Shown here one piece after another: positions 55,069 through 63,781 of a stretch of 64,000 nt of DNA; position 1 is the stretch's first letter, and each line of letters opens with the position of its first letter. The stretch is taken from contig NZ_CP080999.1 of assembly GCF_019645855.1 (NCBI RefSeq), positions 186,001-250,000 on the forward strand. Reading direction: 5' to 3'. Source of the stretch: Mycobacterium malmoense. Lineage in GTDB: Bacteria; Actinomycetota; Actinomycetes; Mycobacteriales; Mycobacteriaceae. Both the position numbers and the translations under genes were made by a program. The notes below the pieces were generated by a model. That model was not told where the DNA came from, ran no database searches, and saw only the letters and a program-made list of their open reading frames with translations.

Positions 55069-56430
55069 ATGGACGCGGCTGACGAACTGACCGAGCCGGT
55101 CACGTTCCCGGTGGAAGCCTATGTCTCCGAGGACTATCTGCGCGCCGAACGCGACAGGCTATGGCGGAAGGTGTGGCAGCAAGTCGGGCGCGTCGAAGAT
55201 CTCCCCAAGGCGGGCAGCTACCTCACCTACGACGTTCTCGACGATTCCGTCATCGTGGCGCGGACGGGCCCGGACACCTTCAAGGCGTACCACAACGTGT
55301 GCATGCACCGGGGCCGCCGGTTGGTGGACATTCCGGAGGGCGCCAAAAGCGCTTGCGGCCATAGGAAGTCGTTCGTCTGCGGATTTCACGGCTGGACCTA
55401 CGATCAGGACGGCAACTGCATCCACATACCCGAGCGGGCCGACTGGCGGGGCGCTCTGACGCCGGAGAACACCCACCTGGCGACGGTCAATGTCGACACC
55501 TGGGGCGGCTGGATCTGGATCAACATGGACCCGGCCTGCGAGCCGCTGCGTGACTACCTCGAGCCCGCCGCCACCATGCTCGATCCCTTCCGGCTGCAGG
55601 ACATGCGCTGCAAATGGCGCAAGTGGCTGCATTTCGAGTGCAACTGGAAGGTCGCGATGGAGGCGTTCAACGAGACCTACCACGTCGCCACCACGCACCC
55701 GCAGTTCAACAAATTCGGCAACTTTCGCGGCTGGGCCATGGCGCAGGGAAGACACAGCAACATCGGCTACGACGCGCCCAAGGACCTGGAAGAAACAAAA
55801 TCGAAGATCCGGCTCGGCACCGGGGCCGACCCCCGCATCTCGACGGCCGAGATGCAGACCTACACGTTGGAGGAAACCAACGCCACCACCACGCAGACGC
55901 TGGTGAACGCGGCGCGGCGGCTGGTCGACGAATTGCCCGAAGACGCGGCCGCCGGCCAGGTGCTGGAGCACTGGCTGTCCTCGGCGCGGCGAGACGATGC
56001 CGCGCGCGGCGTGATCTGGCCGGCGATCGACCCCGAGCATCTGGCCAAGAGCGGCACCGCGTGGCAGATCTTTCCGAACTTCCAAATCGGACAAGGCCTG
56101 ACCACCGCGCTGTGCTATAGCGCCCGGCCCGACGGCTACGACCCCGACAAGTGCATTTTCGAGGCCTCGTGCTACGAGCTGTATCCCAAAGGTGAAGAGC
56201 CGCAGACGGAGTGGGTGTATGCGCCGCCGGACGATCCGAACTGGCGCAGCGTGCTGCCGCAGGACTTTTCCAACATGGCCGCCGTTCAGCAGGGCATGAA
56301 ATCGTTGGGCTTCCGCGGCCCTAAGCCCAACCCCTACATGGAGCGCAGTACCGCAAACCTGCACCGTAACCTCGCCAAGTACATGGGGACTGGGGCGCCT
56401 CGACAATTAGCAACGGAGATGGAGCGATGA
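55069..56430 (+). CDS. Rieske non-haem iron oxygenase, alpha subunit
   Basis: 453 residues. Rieske [2Fe-2S] ligands C-M-H near 78 and C-G-F-H near 103 are followed by a catalytic domain with F-N-E-T-Y-H-V-A-T-T-H near residue 205, supplying the facial-triad histidines. It hydroxylates an aromatic or cyclic substrate with O2. ATG 55069 is chosen over upstream ATGs because GTGAGG precedes it. No beta subunit, ferredoxin or reductase gene lies in the island, so electrons come from elsewhere. ATGA overlap with the next gene. Confidence 0.9.
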   Translation: MDAADELTEPVTFPVEAYVSEDYLRAERDRLWRKVWQQVGRVEDLPKAGSYLTYDVLDDSVIVARTGPDTFKAYHNVCMHRGRRLVDIPEGAKSACGHRKSFVCGFHGWTYDQDGNCIHIPERADWRGALTPENTHLATVNVDTWGGWIWINMDPACEPLRDYLEPAATMLDPFRLQDMRCKWRKWLHFECNWKVAMEAFNETYHVATTHPQFNKFGNFRGWAMAQGRHSNIGYDAPKDLEETKSKIRLGTGADPRISTAEMQTYTLEETNATTTQTLVNAARRLVDELPEDAAAGQVLEHWLSSARRDDAARGVIWPAIDPEHLAKSGTAWQIFPNFQIGQGLTTALCYSARPDGYDPDKCIFEASCYELYPKGEEPQTEWVYAPPDDPNWRSVLPQDFSNMAAVQQGMKSLGFRGPKPNPYMERSTANLHRNLAKYMGTGAPRQLATEMER

Positions 56431-57602
56431 AAGTCAATCTTGGGTTCGGATCGCACAACTCCCACGACTGGGAGCGCGTGCTGGCTGGAGATTTCAGCCA
56501 CCCGCCCGCGACCCCCGACGCCGACTGCGTCCAAGCCACACTCGCGATTGCCGATCTGGCCGAACCGCTCGGATTCGACGGCATCTGGATGCCAGAGCAC
56601 TGCGGGACACCGTATGGCATGACGCCCAACCCGATTCAGGCGTTGAGCTATTTCGCCGGACGTACCGAACGCATCAGCCTGGGCACCTTCGTCGTTGTCG
56701 CGCCGTGGTGGCATCCCGTCCGGCTGGCGCACCAGATCGCCTACCTCGACATCCTTTCCAACGGGCGATACACGACGATCGGGATCGGACGAGGTGTGTC
56801 GAAGGGCGAGTTCGATGCCGTCGGCGTTCCCCGCGAGGAGAGCAGGCAGCGCTTCAACGAAACCCTCGACATCCTTCAGTTGGCGCTATCCGGGGAGCGG
56901 TTCTCCTATGAAGGGGAGATCTTCACGGTGCCCGAGATGTCGCTGCGCCCCGAACCCCAGAGCCGTGACCTGTTCTCCCGCATCTACAGTTCATCGTCAA
57001 CCGCCGAATCACTGGAGATCCTCGCCCGCCGTGGAATGGTCCCGCTGTTCGTCGGCAACAAGCCGATCGAGGACGCCGGACGAGAAGTGCAGCAGGTGAA
57101 CATCTTCCGTAAGGAGGAAGGCCTGCCGCCCTGCCAACCGAAGAACGTGATGTTCATGTACTGCACCACCGGGGACCCCGCCAAGTCCGAGGAATGGATC
57201 TGGACCGCCAACCGGGACGTCACCGTGCACTACGGATTCGCTGACGCGTCAAACTTCAAGGGCGTCAAAGGTTACGAGGCCTACGCGGCGCGCGAGGCCA
57301 GCGCGACCGCCGTCCTTGCCTCGTCGGTCACCGGCGATGCCAAACGTTCGGCGCCCAAGACCCCGGGCTATCACGCGTCCAATCTGCTGATCGGGACGCC
57401 GGAGGAGATCTTCGACAGGCTGACCGCCGCCCAGAAGGCCTGTTCGTTTTCCGAGCTGACGATCGTCCCGCAGTTCGGCACCATGCCCCACCACGAGGCG
57501 ATGGCGAGCACGGAGCTGTTCGCCAAAGAGGTGCTGCCCGCCGTGCACAAGATGGACGCGCCCCTGCACCCCGCGGCACTCCCGGAAAACGCGCTGACAT
57601 GA
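56427..57602 (+). CDS. Luciferase-like monooxygenase (FMN or F420)
   Basis: 391 residues of the bacterial luciferase TIM barrel: L-G-F-D-G-I-W-M-P-E-H near residue 48, R-I-S-L-G-T-F-V near 80, G-R-Y-T-T-I-G-I-G-R-G near 112 and R-R-G-M-V-P-L-F near 203. The family uses FMNH2 (monooxygenase) or F420 (dehydrogenase). It begins at an ATGA overlap and ends in another one with the BVMO gene, so coupled expression is strong. It may oxidise the same ring system or provide a second ketone oxygenation. Confidence 0.88.
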   Translation: MKVNLGFGSHNSHDWERVLAGDFSHPPATPDADCVQATLAIADLAEPLGFDGIWMPEHCGTPYGMTPNPIQALSYFAGRTERISLGTFVVVAPWWHPVRLAHQIAYLDILSNGRYTTIGIGRGVSKGEFDAVGVPREESRQRFNETLDILQLALSGERFSYEGEIFTVPEMSLRPEPQSRDLFSRIYSSSSTAESLEILARRGMVPLFVGNKPIEDAGREVQQVNIFRKEEGLPPCQPKNVMFMYCTTGDPAKSEEWIWTANRDVTVHYGFADASNFKGVKGYEAYAAREASATAVLASSVTGDAKRSAPKTPGYHASNLLIGTPEEIFDRLTAAQKACSFSELTIVPQFGTMPHHEAMASTELFAKEVLPAVHKMDAPLHPAALPENALT

Positions 57603-59452
57603 CGAACCCGGAGTGCCCGCCGACCGAGACGCCGGACGATGTCGATCTCGAGGCGCTGCGCGCAAAGTACCGCCAGGAGCGCGACAAACGGTTGCGCCCC
57701 GAAGGGTCCAAGCAGTACGTCGAACTCGTCGACGACTTCGCCGGCTACTACGAGACCGACCCGCATTCGCCACCGTTGGTCCGCGACCCGATATCGGCGG
57801 ACATCGACGTCGCCGTGATCGGCGGCGGCTTCGGCGGCCTGCTGTGCGGCGCCTACCTGAAGAAGGCCGGAGTCGAGGACGTCCGAATCATCGAGCTGGG
57901 AGGCGACTTCGGCGGCGTGTGGTATTGGAACCGTTACCCGGGCATCCAGTGCGACAACGAATCCTACTGCTACATACCGCTACTCGAAGAGCTCAGCTTC
58001 ATTCCGTCGAAGAAGTTCGCCGACGGCCCCGAAATCTATGACCATTGCCGGCGCATCGGAAAGCATTACGGCCTCTACGATTCCGCGATCTTCTCCACCC
58101 AGGTCCGCGAGCTGCACTGGGACCAGGCGATCAAGCGCTGGCGGGTCTGCACGGACCGTGGCGACGATATCCGGGCGCGGTTCGTGGTGATGGCGTCCGG
58201 GCCCTTTCACCGGCCGAAGCTGCCGGGGATCCTGGGCATCAGGGAGTTCAAGGGGCACAGCTTTCACTCGTCACGCTGGGACTACGGATACACCGGCGGG
58301 GACGTTTCCGGCGGGCTGGGCAAGCTCGCCGACAAGCGCGTCGCGGTCGTGGGCACCGGGGCGACCGCCATCCAGATCGTTCCGTTCCTGGGCCGGTATG
58401 CCAAGCACCTCTACGTCTTTCAGCGAACCCCCTCGTCCGTCGGCGCCCGCAACAACGTACCGACCGATCCCGAGTGGGTGAAATCGTTACGGCCCGGCTG
58501 GCAGAAGGAGCGGCAGCGCAATTTCCACGCTTGGACGTTCGAGGGAATGGCGCTGGGCCAACCCGACTACGTCTGCGACTTCTGGACCGAACTCGGTCGC
58601 AACACCGCCGCGCGGGTCATGACTTTGGACGATCCGGCGTCGATAACCCCCGAGCAGTTCATGGCCATCCGCGAGGAAGAGGATTACAAGGTCATGGAGC
58701 GCCTGCGCCGCCGGGTCGAGAGCATTGTCGAGGACCCCGAGACGGCCGAGGGGCTCAAGCCCTATTACCGGTTCCTGTGTAAGAGACCCTGCACCAACGA
58801 CGACTACCTGCAGACCTTCAACCGCCCCAACGTGACGTTGGTCGACGTGTCGTCGACGAAGGGCGTTGAGCGGGCGACGGCAAACGGCTTGGTTGCCAAC
58901 GGCATCGAGTACGAACTCGACTGCATCATCTACGCCAGCGGGTTCGAGATCACCACCGAGATCAGCCGCCGGTACTCCATCGACACGATCGAAGGCCGGG
59001 ACGGCCAGTCGCTCTTCGACCATTGGCGCGACGGCTACAGAACGCTTCACGGAATGACCAGCCGCGGCTTCCCCAACCAGTTCTTCACCGGCTTCACCCA
59101 GGTCGGCATCTCGGCCAACATCGCGGCCAACTACGAACTGCAGGGCGAGCACATCGCCTACATCATCTCCCAAGCGCTGGCGCGCGGCGCGGTCACCGTC
59201 GAACCCACCCAAGCGGCCCAAGACGAATGGTGCACGACGATCCGCGAAACCGCGATCGACAACAGTCAGTTCGATTTGGAATGCACGCCAGGCTATTACA
59301 ACAACGAGGGCGGTGGTGCCGGCGCCAAGGAGGGTGAGGGCATCCGCTCGCACCTGGGTGAACCGTACGGCCCGGGTTTCTACGCCTTCGCCGAACTGCT
59401 GGCCGAGTGGCGTGACAAGGGTGATCTCGCCGGCCTCGCGCTGGGATCATGA
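57599..59452 (+). CDS. Baeyer-Villiger monooxygenase (island)
   Basis: 617 residues with GGGFGG near 74, G-G-V-W-Y-W-N-R-Y-P-G, the BVMO fingerprint FKGHSFHSSRWD near 217 and GTGATA near 255. The N-terminal E-A-L-R-A-K-Y-R-Q-E-R extension and overall sequence make it a clear homologue of the 10067 gene. It converts a (probably cyclic or steroid/terpenoid) ketone to an ester or lactone. It overlaps its neighbours at both ends by 4 bases. Confidence 0.9.
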   Translation: MTNPECPPTETPDDVDLEALRAKYRQERDKRLRPEGSKQYVELVDDFAGYYETDPHSPPLVRDPISADIDVAVIGGGFGGLLCGAYLKKAGVEDVRIIELGGDFGGVWYWNRYPGIQCDNESYCYIPLLEELSFIPSKKFADGPEIYDHCRRIGKHYGLYDSAIFSTQVRELHWDQAIKRWRVCTDRGDDIRARFVVMASGPFHRPKLPGILGIREFKGHSFHSSRWDYGYTGGDVSGGLGKLADKRVAVVGTGATAIQIVPFLGRYAKHLYVFQRTPSSVGARNNVPTDPEWVKSLRPGWQKERQRNFHAWTFEGMALGQPDYVCDFWTELGRNTAARVMTLDDPASITPEQFMAIREEEDYKVMERLRRRVESIVEDPETAEGLKPYYRFLCKRPCTNDDYLQTFNRPNVTLVDVSSTKGVERATANGLVANGIEYELDCIIYASGFEITTEISRRYSIDTIEGRDGQSLFDHWRDGYRTLHGMTSRGFPNQFFTGFTQVGISANIAANYELQGEHIAYIISQALARGAVTVEPTQAAQDEWCTTIRETAIDNSQFDLECTPGYYNNEGGGAGAKEGEGIRSHLGEPYGPGFYAFAELLAEWRDKGDLAGLALGS

Positions 59453-60381
59453 TGGCCGAGCTGAGATTCGACGACCGGGTGGCCGTGGTGACCGGCGCGG
59501 GCCGCGGACTGGGACGCGAGTACGCCCTCCTGTTGGCTTCCCGGGGTGCCAAGGTGGTCGTCAACGATACCGGCGGCGCCCTGACCGGCGCCGGCACGGA
59601 TCCCGGACCGGCGCAACGGGTGGCGGCCGAGATCAGGGCGGCGGGCGGCGACGCGGTCGCCTGCGTCGAGTCGGTCGCGACGCCCGAGGGTGGCCAGGCG
59701 ATCATCGCGGCGGCGCTGGACCACTACGGGCGGATCGACATCCTCATCCACAACGCCGGGAACGTGCGGCGGGGGTCCTTGAAGGAGATGAGCTACCGGG
59801 ACTTCGACGCCGTCATCGACGTTCACCTGCGGGGCGCCTTCCACGTGGTGCGTCCGGCGTTCCCGCTCATGTGCGACGCGCACTACGGCCGCATCGTATT
59901 GACCTCGTCGATCGGCGGCCTGTACGGCAACCACGGCGTCGCGAGCTATGCCGCCGCCAAGGCGGGCCTGGTGGGCCTGTCCAACGTGGTCGCGCTCGAA
60001 GGCGCCGCCGACGGCGTGCTCTGCAACGTCATCGTTCCGTCAGCCGTGACGAGAATGGCCGAAGGCCTGGATATTTCGGCGTATCCGCCGATGGGTCCCG
60101 AGCTGGTGGCGCCCGTGGTGGGCCTGTTGGCCCATGAAACCTGCCCGGTGACCGGCGAGATGCTGATCGCCGTCGCCGGCCGGGTGGCCAGGGCCATGGT
60201 CGCCGAAACGCCCGGCGTGCACCGCCCGTCGTGGTCCATCGAAGACGTGGCCGAGCAGATCGATGCCATCCGCTATTCCGCTGCGCCACTGGTGTTTCCC
60301 GTCGTCCCCGACGGTCATACCGATCACATCCGCTACAGCTTCGAGACCGCCGCACGCAAGGAAGGCGCGCACCATGGTTAG
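59449..60381 (+). CDS. SDR family oxidoreductase (17-beta-HSD4-like)
   Basis: 310 residues: TGAGRGLGREYALLLASRGA near residue 15, V-V-V-N-D-T-G-G-A, H-N-A-G-N, S-S-I-G-G-L-Y-G, and Y-A-A-A-K. The V-N-D and Y-G-N-H-G patterns fit the multifunctional-enzyme type 2/17-beta-HSD4 dehydrogenase group, which oxidises 3-hydroxyacyl-CoA or steroid alcohols. The C-terminus carries an extra 60 residues. Start ATG 59449 overlaps the BVMO stop. It overlaps the CoA-transferase gene by 8 bases. Confidence 0.86.
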   Translation: MMAELRFDDRVAVVTGAGRGLGREYALLLASRGAKVVVNDTGGALTGAGTDPGPAQRVAAEIRAAGGDAVACVESVATPEGGQAIIAAALDHYGRIDILIHNAGNVRRGSLKEMSYRDFDAVIDVHLRGAFHVVRPAFPLMCDAHYGRIVLTSSIGGLYGNHGVASYAAAKAGLVGLSNVVALEGAADGVLCNVIVPSAVTRMAEGLDISAYPPMGPELVAPVVGLLAHETCPVTGEMLIAVAGRVARAMVAETPGVHRPSWSIEDVAEQIDAIRYSAAPLVFPVVPDGHTDHIRYSFETAARKEGAHHG

Positions 60382-61546
60382 CTCGGGCCCGCTGGCCGGC
60401 GTGCGCGTCGTCGACCTCACCGCGATGGTGATGGGACCCTACTGCACCCAGATCATGGCCGACATGGGTGCCGACGTGATCAAGGTCGAGCCCCCGCAAG
60501 GCGATGACACCCGCTACATCTCGGTCGGGCCGGTCCGGGGCATGGGCGGTGTCTTCGTCAACGTCAACCGCGGCAAGCGCGGTATCACCGTCGACCTGCA
60601 GTCCGAGTCGGGCAAGTCCGTCCTGCGGGCGCTCATCGAACGGGCCGACGTCTTCATTCACTCGATGCGGTCCAAAGCCGTTGCGCGGCTTGGCTTCAGC
60701 TACGACGAGGTGGCGGCGATCAACCCCGCCATCGTCTACACCAACTGCTACGGGTACAGCCGGCGCGGACCGAACGGGGACCTGCCCGCCTATGACGACA
60801 CGATCCAGGCGGCCTGCGGGTTGCCGTTCGTTCAGGAGCAGCTGACCGGTGAGCCCAACTATGTGGGCACCATACTGGCCGACAAGGTCGCCGGTCTCAC
60901 CGCGCTCTACGCCACCATGATGGCGTTGTTCCACCGCGAGCGCACCGGTGAAGGTCAAGAGGTGGAAGTCGGCATGTTCGAGACGATGGCGTCGTTCATG
61001 CTGGTCGAACACGCTAATGGCGCCATGTTCGATCCGCCGCTGGGCCCCGCGGTCTACCCGCGCACCGTGGCTCCCAACCGCCGGCCGTACCGCACCAGCG
61101 ATGGCCACATCGCTGCGCTGATCTACAACGACAAGCATTGGGCCGCGTTCATGGAGGCCGTGCGGCCCCCGTGGGCCAGCGATCTGTACGCCACGCTCGA
61201 GCGGCGGGCGCGTCAGATCGACACCGTGTACGCGCTGCTGGCCGAGACGCTCGCGCAGCGAACGACCCGGGAGTGGCTGGAACTGTTCCGCGAACTGGAA
61301 ATACCGGCCGCGTCGCTGTCCAGTCCGGCGACGTTGTTCGGCGACGATCACCTGAACGCCGTCGGCTTTTTCGAGACGGTGGACACCCCCCACGGCCCGG
61401 TGCGGTTCCCGGGCGTGCCGACCTGGTTTTCCCGGACGCCGGGTCGGGTCGCCGGTCCCGCCCCGGAGCTGGGCGCCGATACCGAGGAGGTGCTCGAAGA
61501 GCTCGGGCTGGCTACCGCCGATGTCCAATCGGGCGGCCCGATTTAG
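60374..61546 (+). CDS. Class III (CaiB/BaiF) CoA-transferase
   Basis: 390 residues: G-V-R-V-V-D-L-T-A-M-V-M-G-P-Y near residue 8, A-D-M-G-A-D-V-I-K-V-E-P-P near 33, N-R-G-K-R-G, Y-D-D-T-I-Q-A near 140 with the catalytic Asp, and E-V-G-M-F-E-T. The family moves CoA between acids without ATP. It ends the right arm. With the ligase of the left arm it gives the island two routes to a CoA thioester. Confidence 0.88.
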   Translation: MVSSGPLAGVRVVDLTAMVMGPYCTQIMADMGADVIKVEPPQGDDTRYISVGPVRGMGGVFVNVNRGKRGITVDLQSESGKSVLRALIERADVFIHSMRSKAVARLGFSYDEVAAINPAIVYTNCYGYSRRGPNGDLPAYDDTIQAACGLPFVQEQLTGEPNYVGTILADKVAGLTALYATMMALFHRERTGEGQEVEVGMFETMASFMLVEHANGAMFDPPLGPAVYPRTVAPNRRPYRTSDGHIAALIYNDKHWAAFMEAVRPPWASDLYATLERRARQIDTVYALLAETLAQRTTREWLELFRELEIPAASLSSPATLFGDDHLNAVGFFETVDTPHGPVRFPGVPTWFSRTPGRVAGPAPELGADTEEVLEELGLATADVQSGGPI

Positions 61547-61774
61547 GAACGCTCGAGGTAGGAAAACCGTTGCGTGTCTTCGCGTGTCTTTCGGGGGTTC
61601 CGGCGTGTTCGCCTCTAAGCTTGCTTCGATCAAGAGGAGGGGCAACGACGTATCGGCAGCAACTACGGCGCCGGGCGACAAGGTGGTCAGGGCGCGCTAC
61701 CAGCGAGCACTGAGCCGGGCGGCAGGTACGCCGCACCGGCGCGTTCTGCTCGGCGGAGCCGATGGGTTGCTCCG

Positions 61775-63778
61775 GTGCGCCGCGTCGGCCGGCTGGCGAT
61801 CTGGGACCAACCCGAGCGGCGCGGTGGCATTCCCGCCCTGGACGGGCTTCGTGCGATAGCGGTTGCGCTGGTGCTCGTCGGGCACGGCGGCATCCCCGGT
61901 GTGGACGGCGGCTTCATCGGCGTCGACGTCTTCTTCGTCCTCAGCGGATTCCTGATCACGTCGCTGCTCCTGGACGAGCTGGGGCGCACCGGTCGTATCA
62001 GCCTGACCGGCTTCTGGATTCGGCGGGCGCGGCGGCTGCTGCCGGCGTTGGTGTTGATGGTGCTCACCGTGGCCGCGGCCCGCGAACTTCTTCCCTACCA
62101 GGCCCTCACCGGGTTGCGGAACGACGCGCTCGCGGCATTCCTGTGGGTGGCGAACTGGCGGTTCGTGGCGCAGAAGACCGACTATTTCACCCAGGGCGCG
62201 CCACCGTCGCCGCTGCAGCACACTTGGTCGCTCGGGGTGGAGGAACAGTACTACTTCGTCTGGCCGGTCCTGCTGATCGGGCTGACCCTGTTGCTGGCCG
62301 CGCGGGCGCGGCGCTACTTCAGGCGGGCCACGGTGGGTGGGGTGCGGTTCGCCACGTTCGTGATCGCCACCGTCGGCGCGCTGGCGTCCGCCGCGGTCGC
62401 CATCGCCCTGGCGTCCGACACCACGCGTGACCGCATATATTTCGGCACCGACACCCGCGCGCAGGCGTTGTTGATCGGCTCCGCGGCGGCGGCTCTGCTC
62501 GTGAGGGATTGGCCGTCGCTGAACCGCGGCTGGTGCCTGATCGGGACGCGGTGGGGACGGCGGGTCGCCCGCTTCCTGCCGCTCGTGGGTGTGGCGGGGT
62601 TGGCGGCGGCGACTCACTACGCAACGGGCAGTGCCGGAGAGTTTCGCCGTGGCCTGCTGATCGGGGTCGCGGCCGCGGCCGTCGTCGTGGTCGCCCCGGT
62701 GGCAATGGAGCAGCGCGGAGCGGTCGCCCGCATCCTGGCCCTGCGTCCGCTGGTGTGGCTCGGCACCATCTCCTACGGCGTCTACTTGTGGCATTGGCCA
62801 ATCTTCTTGGCCCTCAACGGTGAACGCACCGGATGGTCCGGGCTGCCGCTGTTCGCCGCGCGGTGTGGCGCCACGGTGGCATTGGCCGCCGCTTCATGGT
62901 GGCTGATCGAACAACCCATCCGGCGCTGGCGGCCGGCGCGGGTGCCGCTGTTGCCGCTGGCGGCGGCCACCGTGGCCAGCGCCGCGGCGGTGACGTTGTT
63001 CGTGGTTCCGGTGGGAACCGGGCCCGGCTTGCGTGAGCCCGGCCTGCCGCCCGGAGTCTCGGCGGTCGCCGCGGTCTCGCCGTCGCCGCCGGGCGGGAGC
63101 CGTCCCGCCGGGCCACGAGATCCCAGTCGGCCGTTCACCGTTTCGGTGTTCGGCGATTCGATCGGGTGGACATGGATGCACTACCTTCCGCCGACACCCG
63201 GGTTCGCGTTCCTTGACCACACGGTCATCGGCTGCAGCCTGGTGCGCGGTACGCCGTATCGGTATATCGGTCAAACCCTCGAGCAGCGGCCAGAATGCGA
63301 CACCTGGCCAATCAGGTGGTCGACGCAGATCGCCCGGGACCAGCCGGACGTCGCGTTGCTGATCATCGGCCGCTGGGAGACGGTCGACCGCGTCAACGAG
63401 GGTCAATGGACTCATATCGGCGATCCGACCTTCGACGCGTATCTCAACGGCGAGTTGCAGCGAGCGCTGAACATCCTGAGCTCCAACGGCGTTCGCGTGG
63501 TGGTGGCCACCGTGCCCTACAGCCGGGGCGGCGAAAAGCCGGCCGGTCGCTTGTATCCGGAGGACCAGCCGGATCGGGTCAACCTGTGGAACACCATGCT
63601 GCGCAAGACCGTTGCCCAGCACCCGAATGTCGCGGTCCTCGACCTGAACAAAAAGCTATGTCCCGATGGCGTTTACACCGTCAAGGTCGACGGTATCAAG
63701 GTGCGCAGTGACGGCGTCCACCTCACCCCGGAAGGGGTGAAATGGCTGACCCCGTGGCTCGAGGAGTCGCTGAGGTAG
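61775..63778 (+). CDS. Membrane acyltransferase 3 with SGNH domain (Rv0111-like)
   Basis: 667 residues. The N-terminal acyltransferase-3 domain (about 10 helices) opens with W-D-Q-P-E-R and A-L-D-G-L-R-A-I-A-V-A-L-V-L-V-G-H-G-G, the His being catalytic, and carries S-L-G-V-E-E-Q-Y-Y near 150. A C-terminal periplasmic SGNH domain (about 450-667) has V-F-G-D-S-I near 457 and D-G-V-H-L near 648. It should O-acylate a cell-envelope glycan. Its N-terminus matches the Rv0111 group, which in M. tuberculosis follows Rv0110 directly. GTG 61775 is the best start seen. Confidence 0.9.
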   Translation: MRRVGRLAIWDQPERRGGIPALDGLRAIAVALVLVGHGGIPGVDGGFIGVDVFFVLSGFLITSLLLDELGRTGRISLTGFWIRRARRLLPALVLMVLTVAAARELLPYQALTGLRNDALAAFLWVANWRFVAQKTDYFTQGAPPSPLQHTWSLGVEEQYYFVWPVLLIGLTLLLAARARRYFRRATVGGVRFATFVIATVGALASAAVAIALASDTTRDRIYFGTDTRAQALLIGSAAAALLVRDWPSLNRGWCLIGTRWGRRVARFLPLVGVAGLAAATHYATGSAGEFRRGLLIGVAAAAVVVVAPVAMEQRGAVARILALRPLVWLGTISYGVYLWHWPIFLALNGERTGWSGLPLFAARCGATVALAAASWWLIEQPIRRWRPARVPLLPLAAATVASAAAVTLFVVPVGTGPGLREPGLPPGVSAVAAVSPSPPGGSRPAGPRDPSRPFTVSVFGDSIGWTWMHYLPPTPGFAFLDHTVIGCSLVRGTPYRYIGQTLEQRPECDTWPIRWSTQIARDQPDVALLIIGRWETVDRVNEGQWTHIGDPTFDAYLNGELQRALNILSSNGVRVVVATVPYSRGGEKPAGRLYPEDQPDRVNLWNTMLRKTVAQHPNVAVLDLNKKLCPDGVYTVKVDGIKVRSDGVHLTPEGVKWLTPWLEESLR

Positions 63779-63781
63779 CCG

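Noticed and set aside
61547..61774. Small gene upstream of the acyltransferase
   Set aside because: Frames here have no similarity or ribosome site. A short direct repeat (GCGTGTCTT twice near 61575) is too small to interpret.
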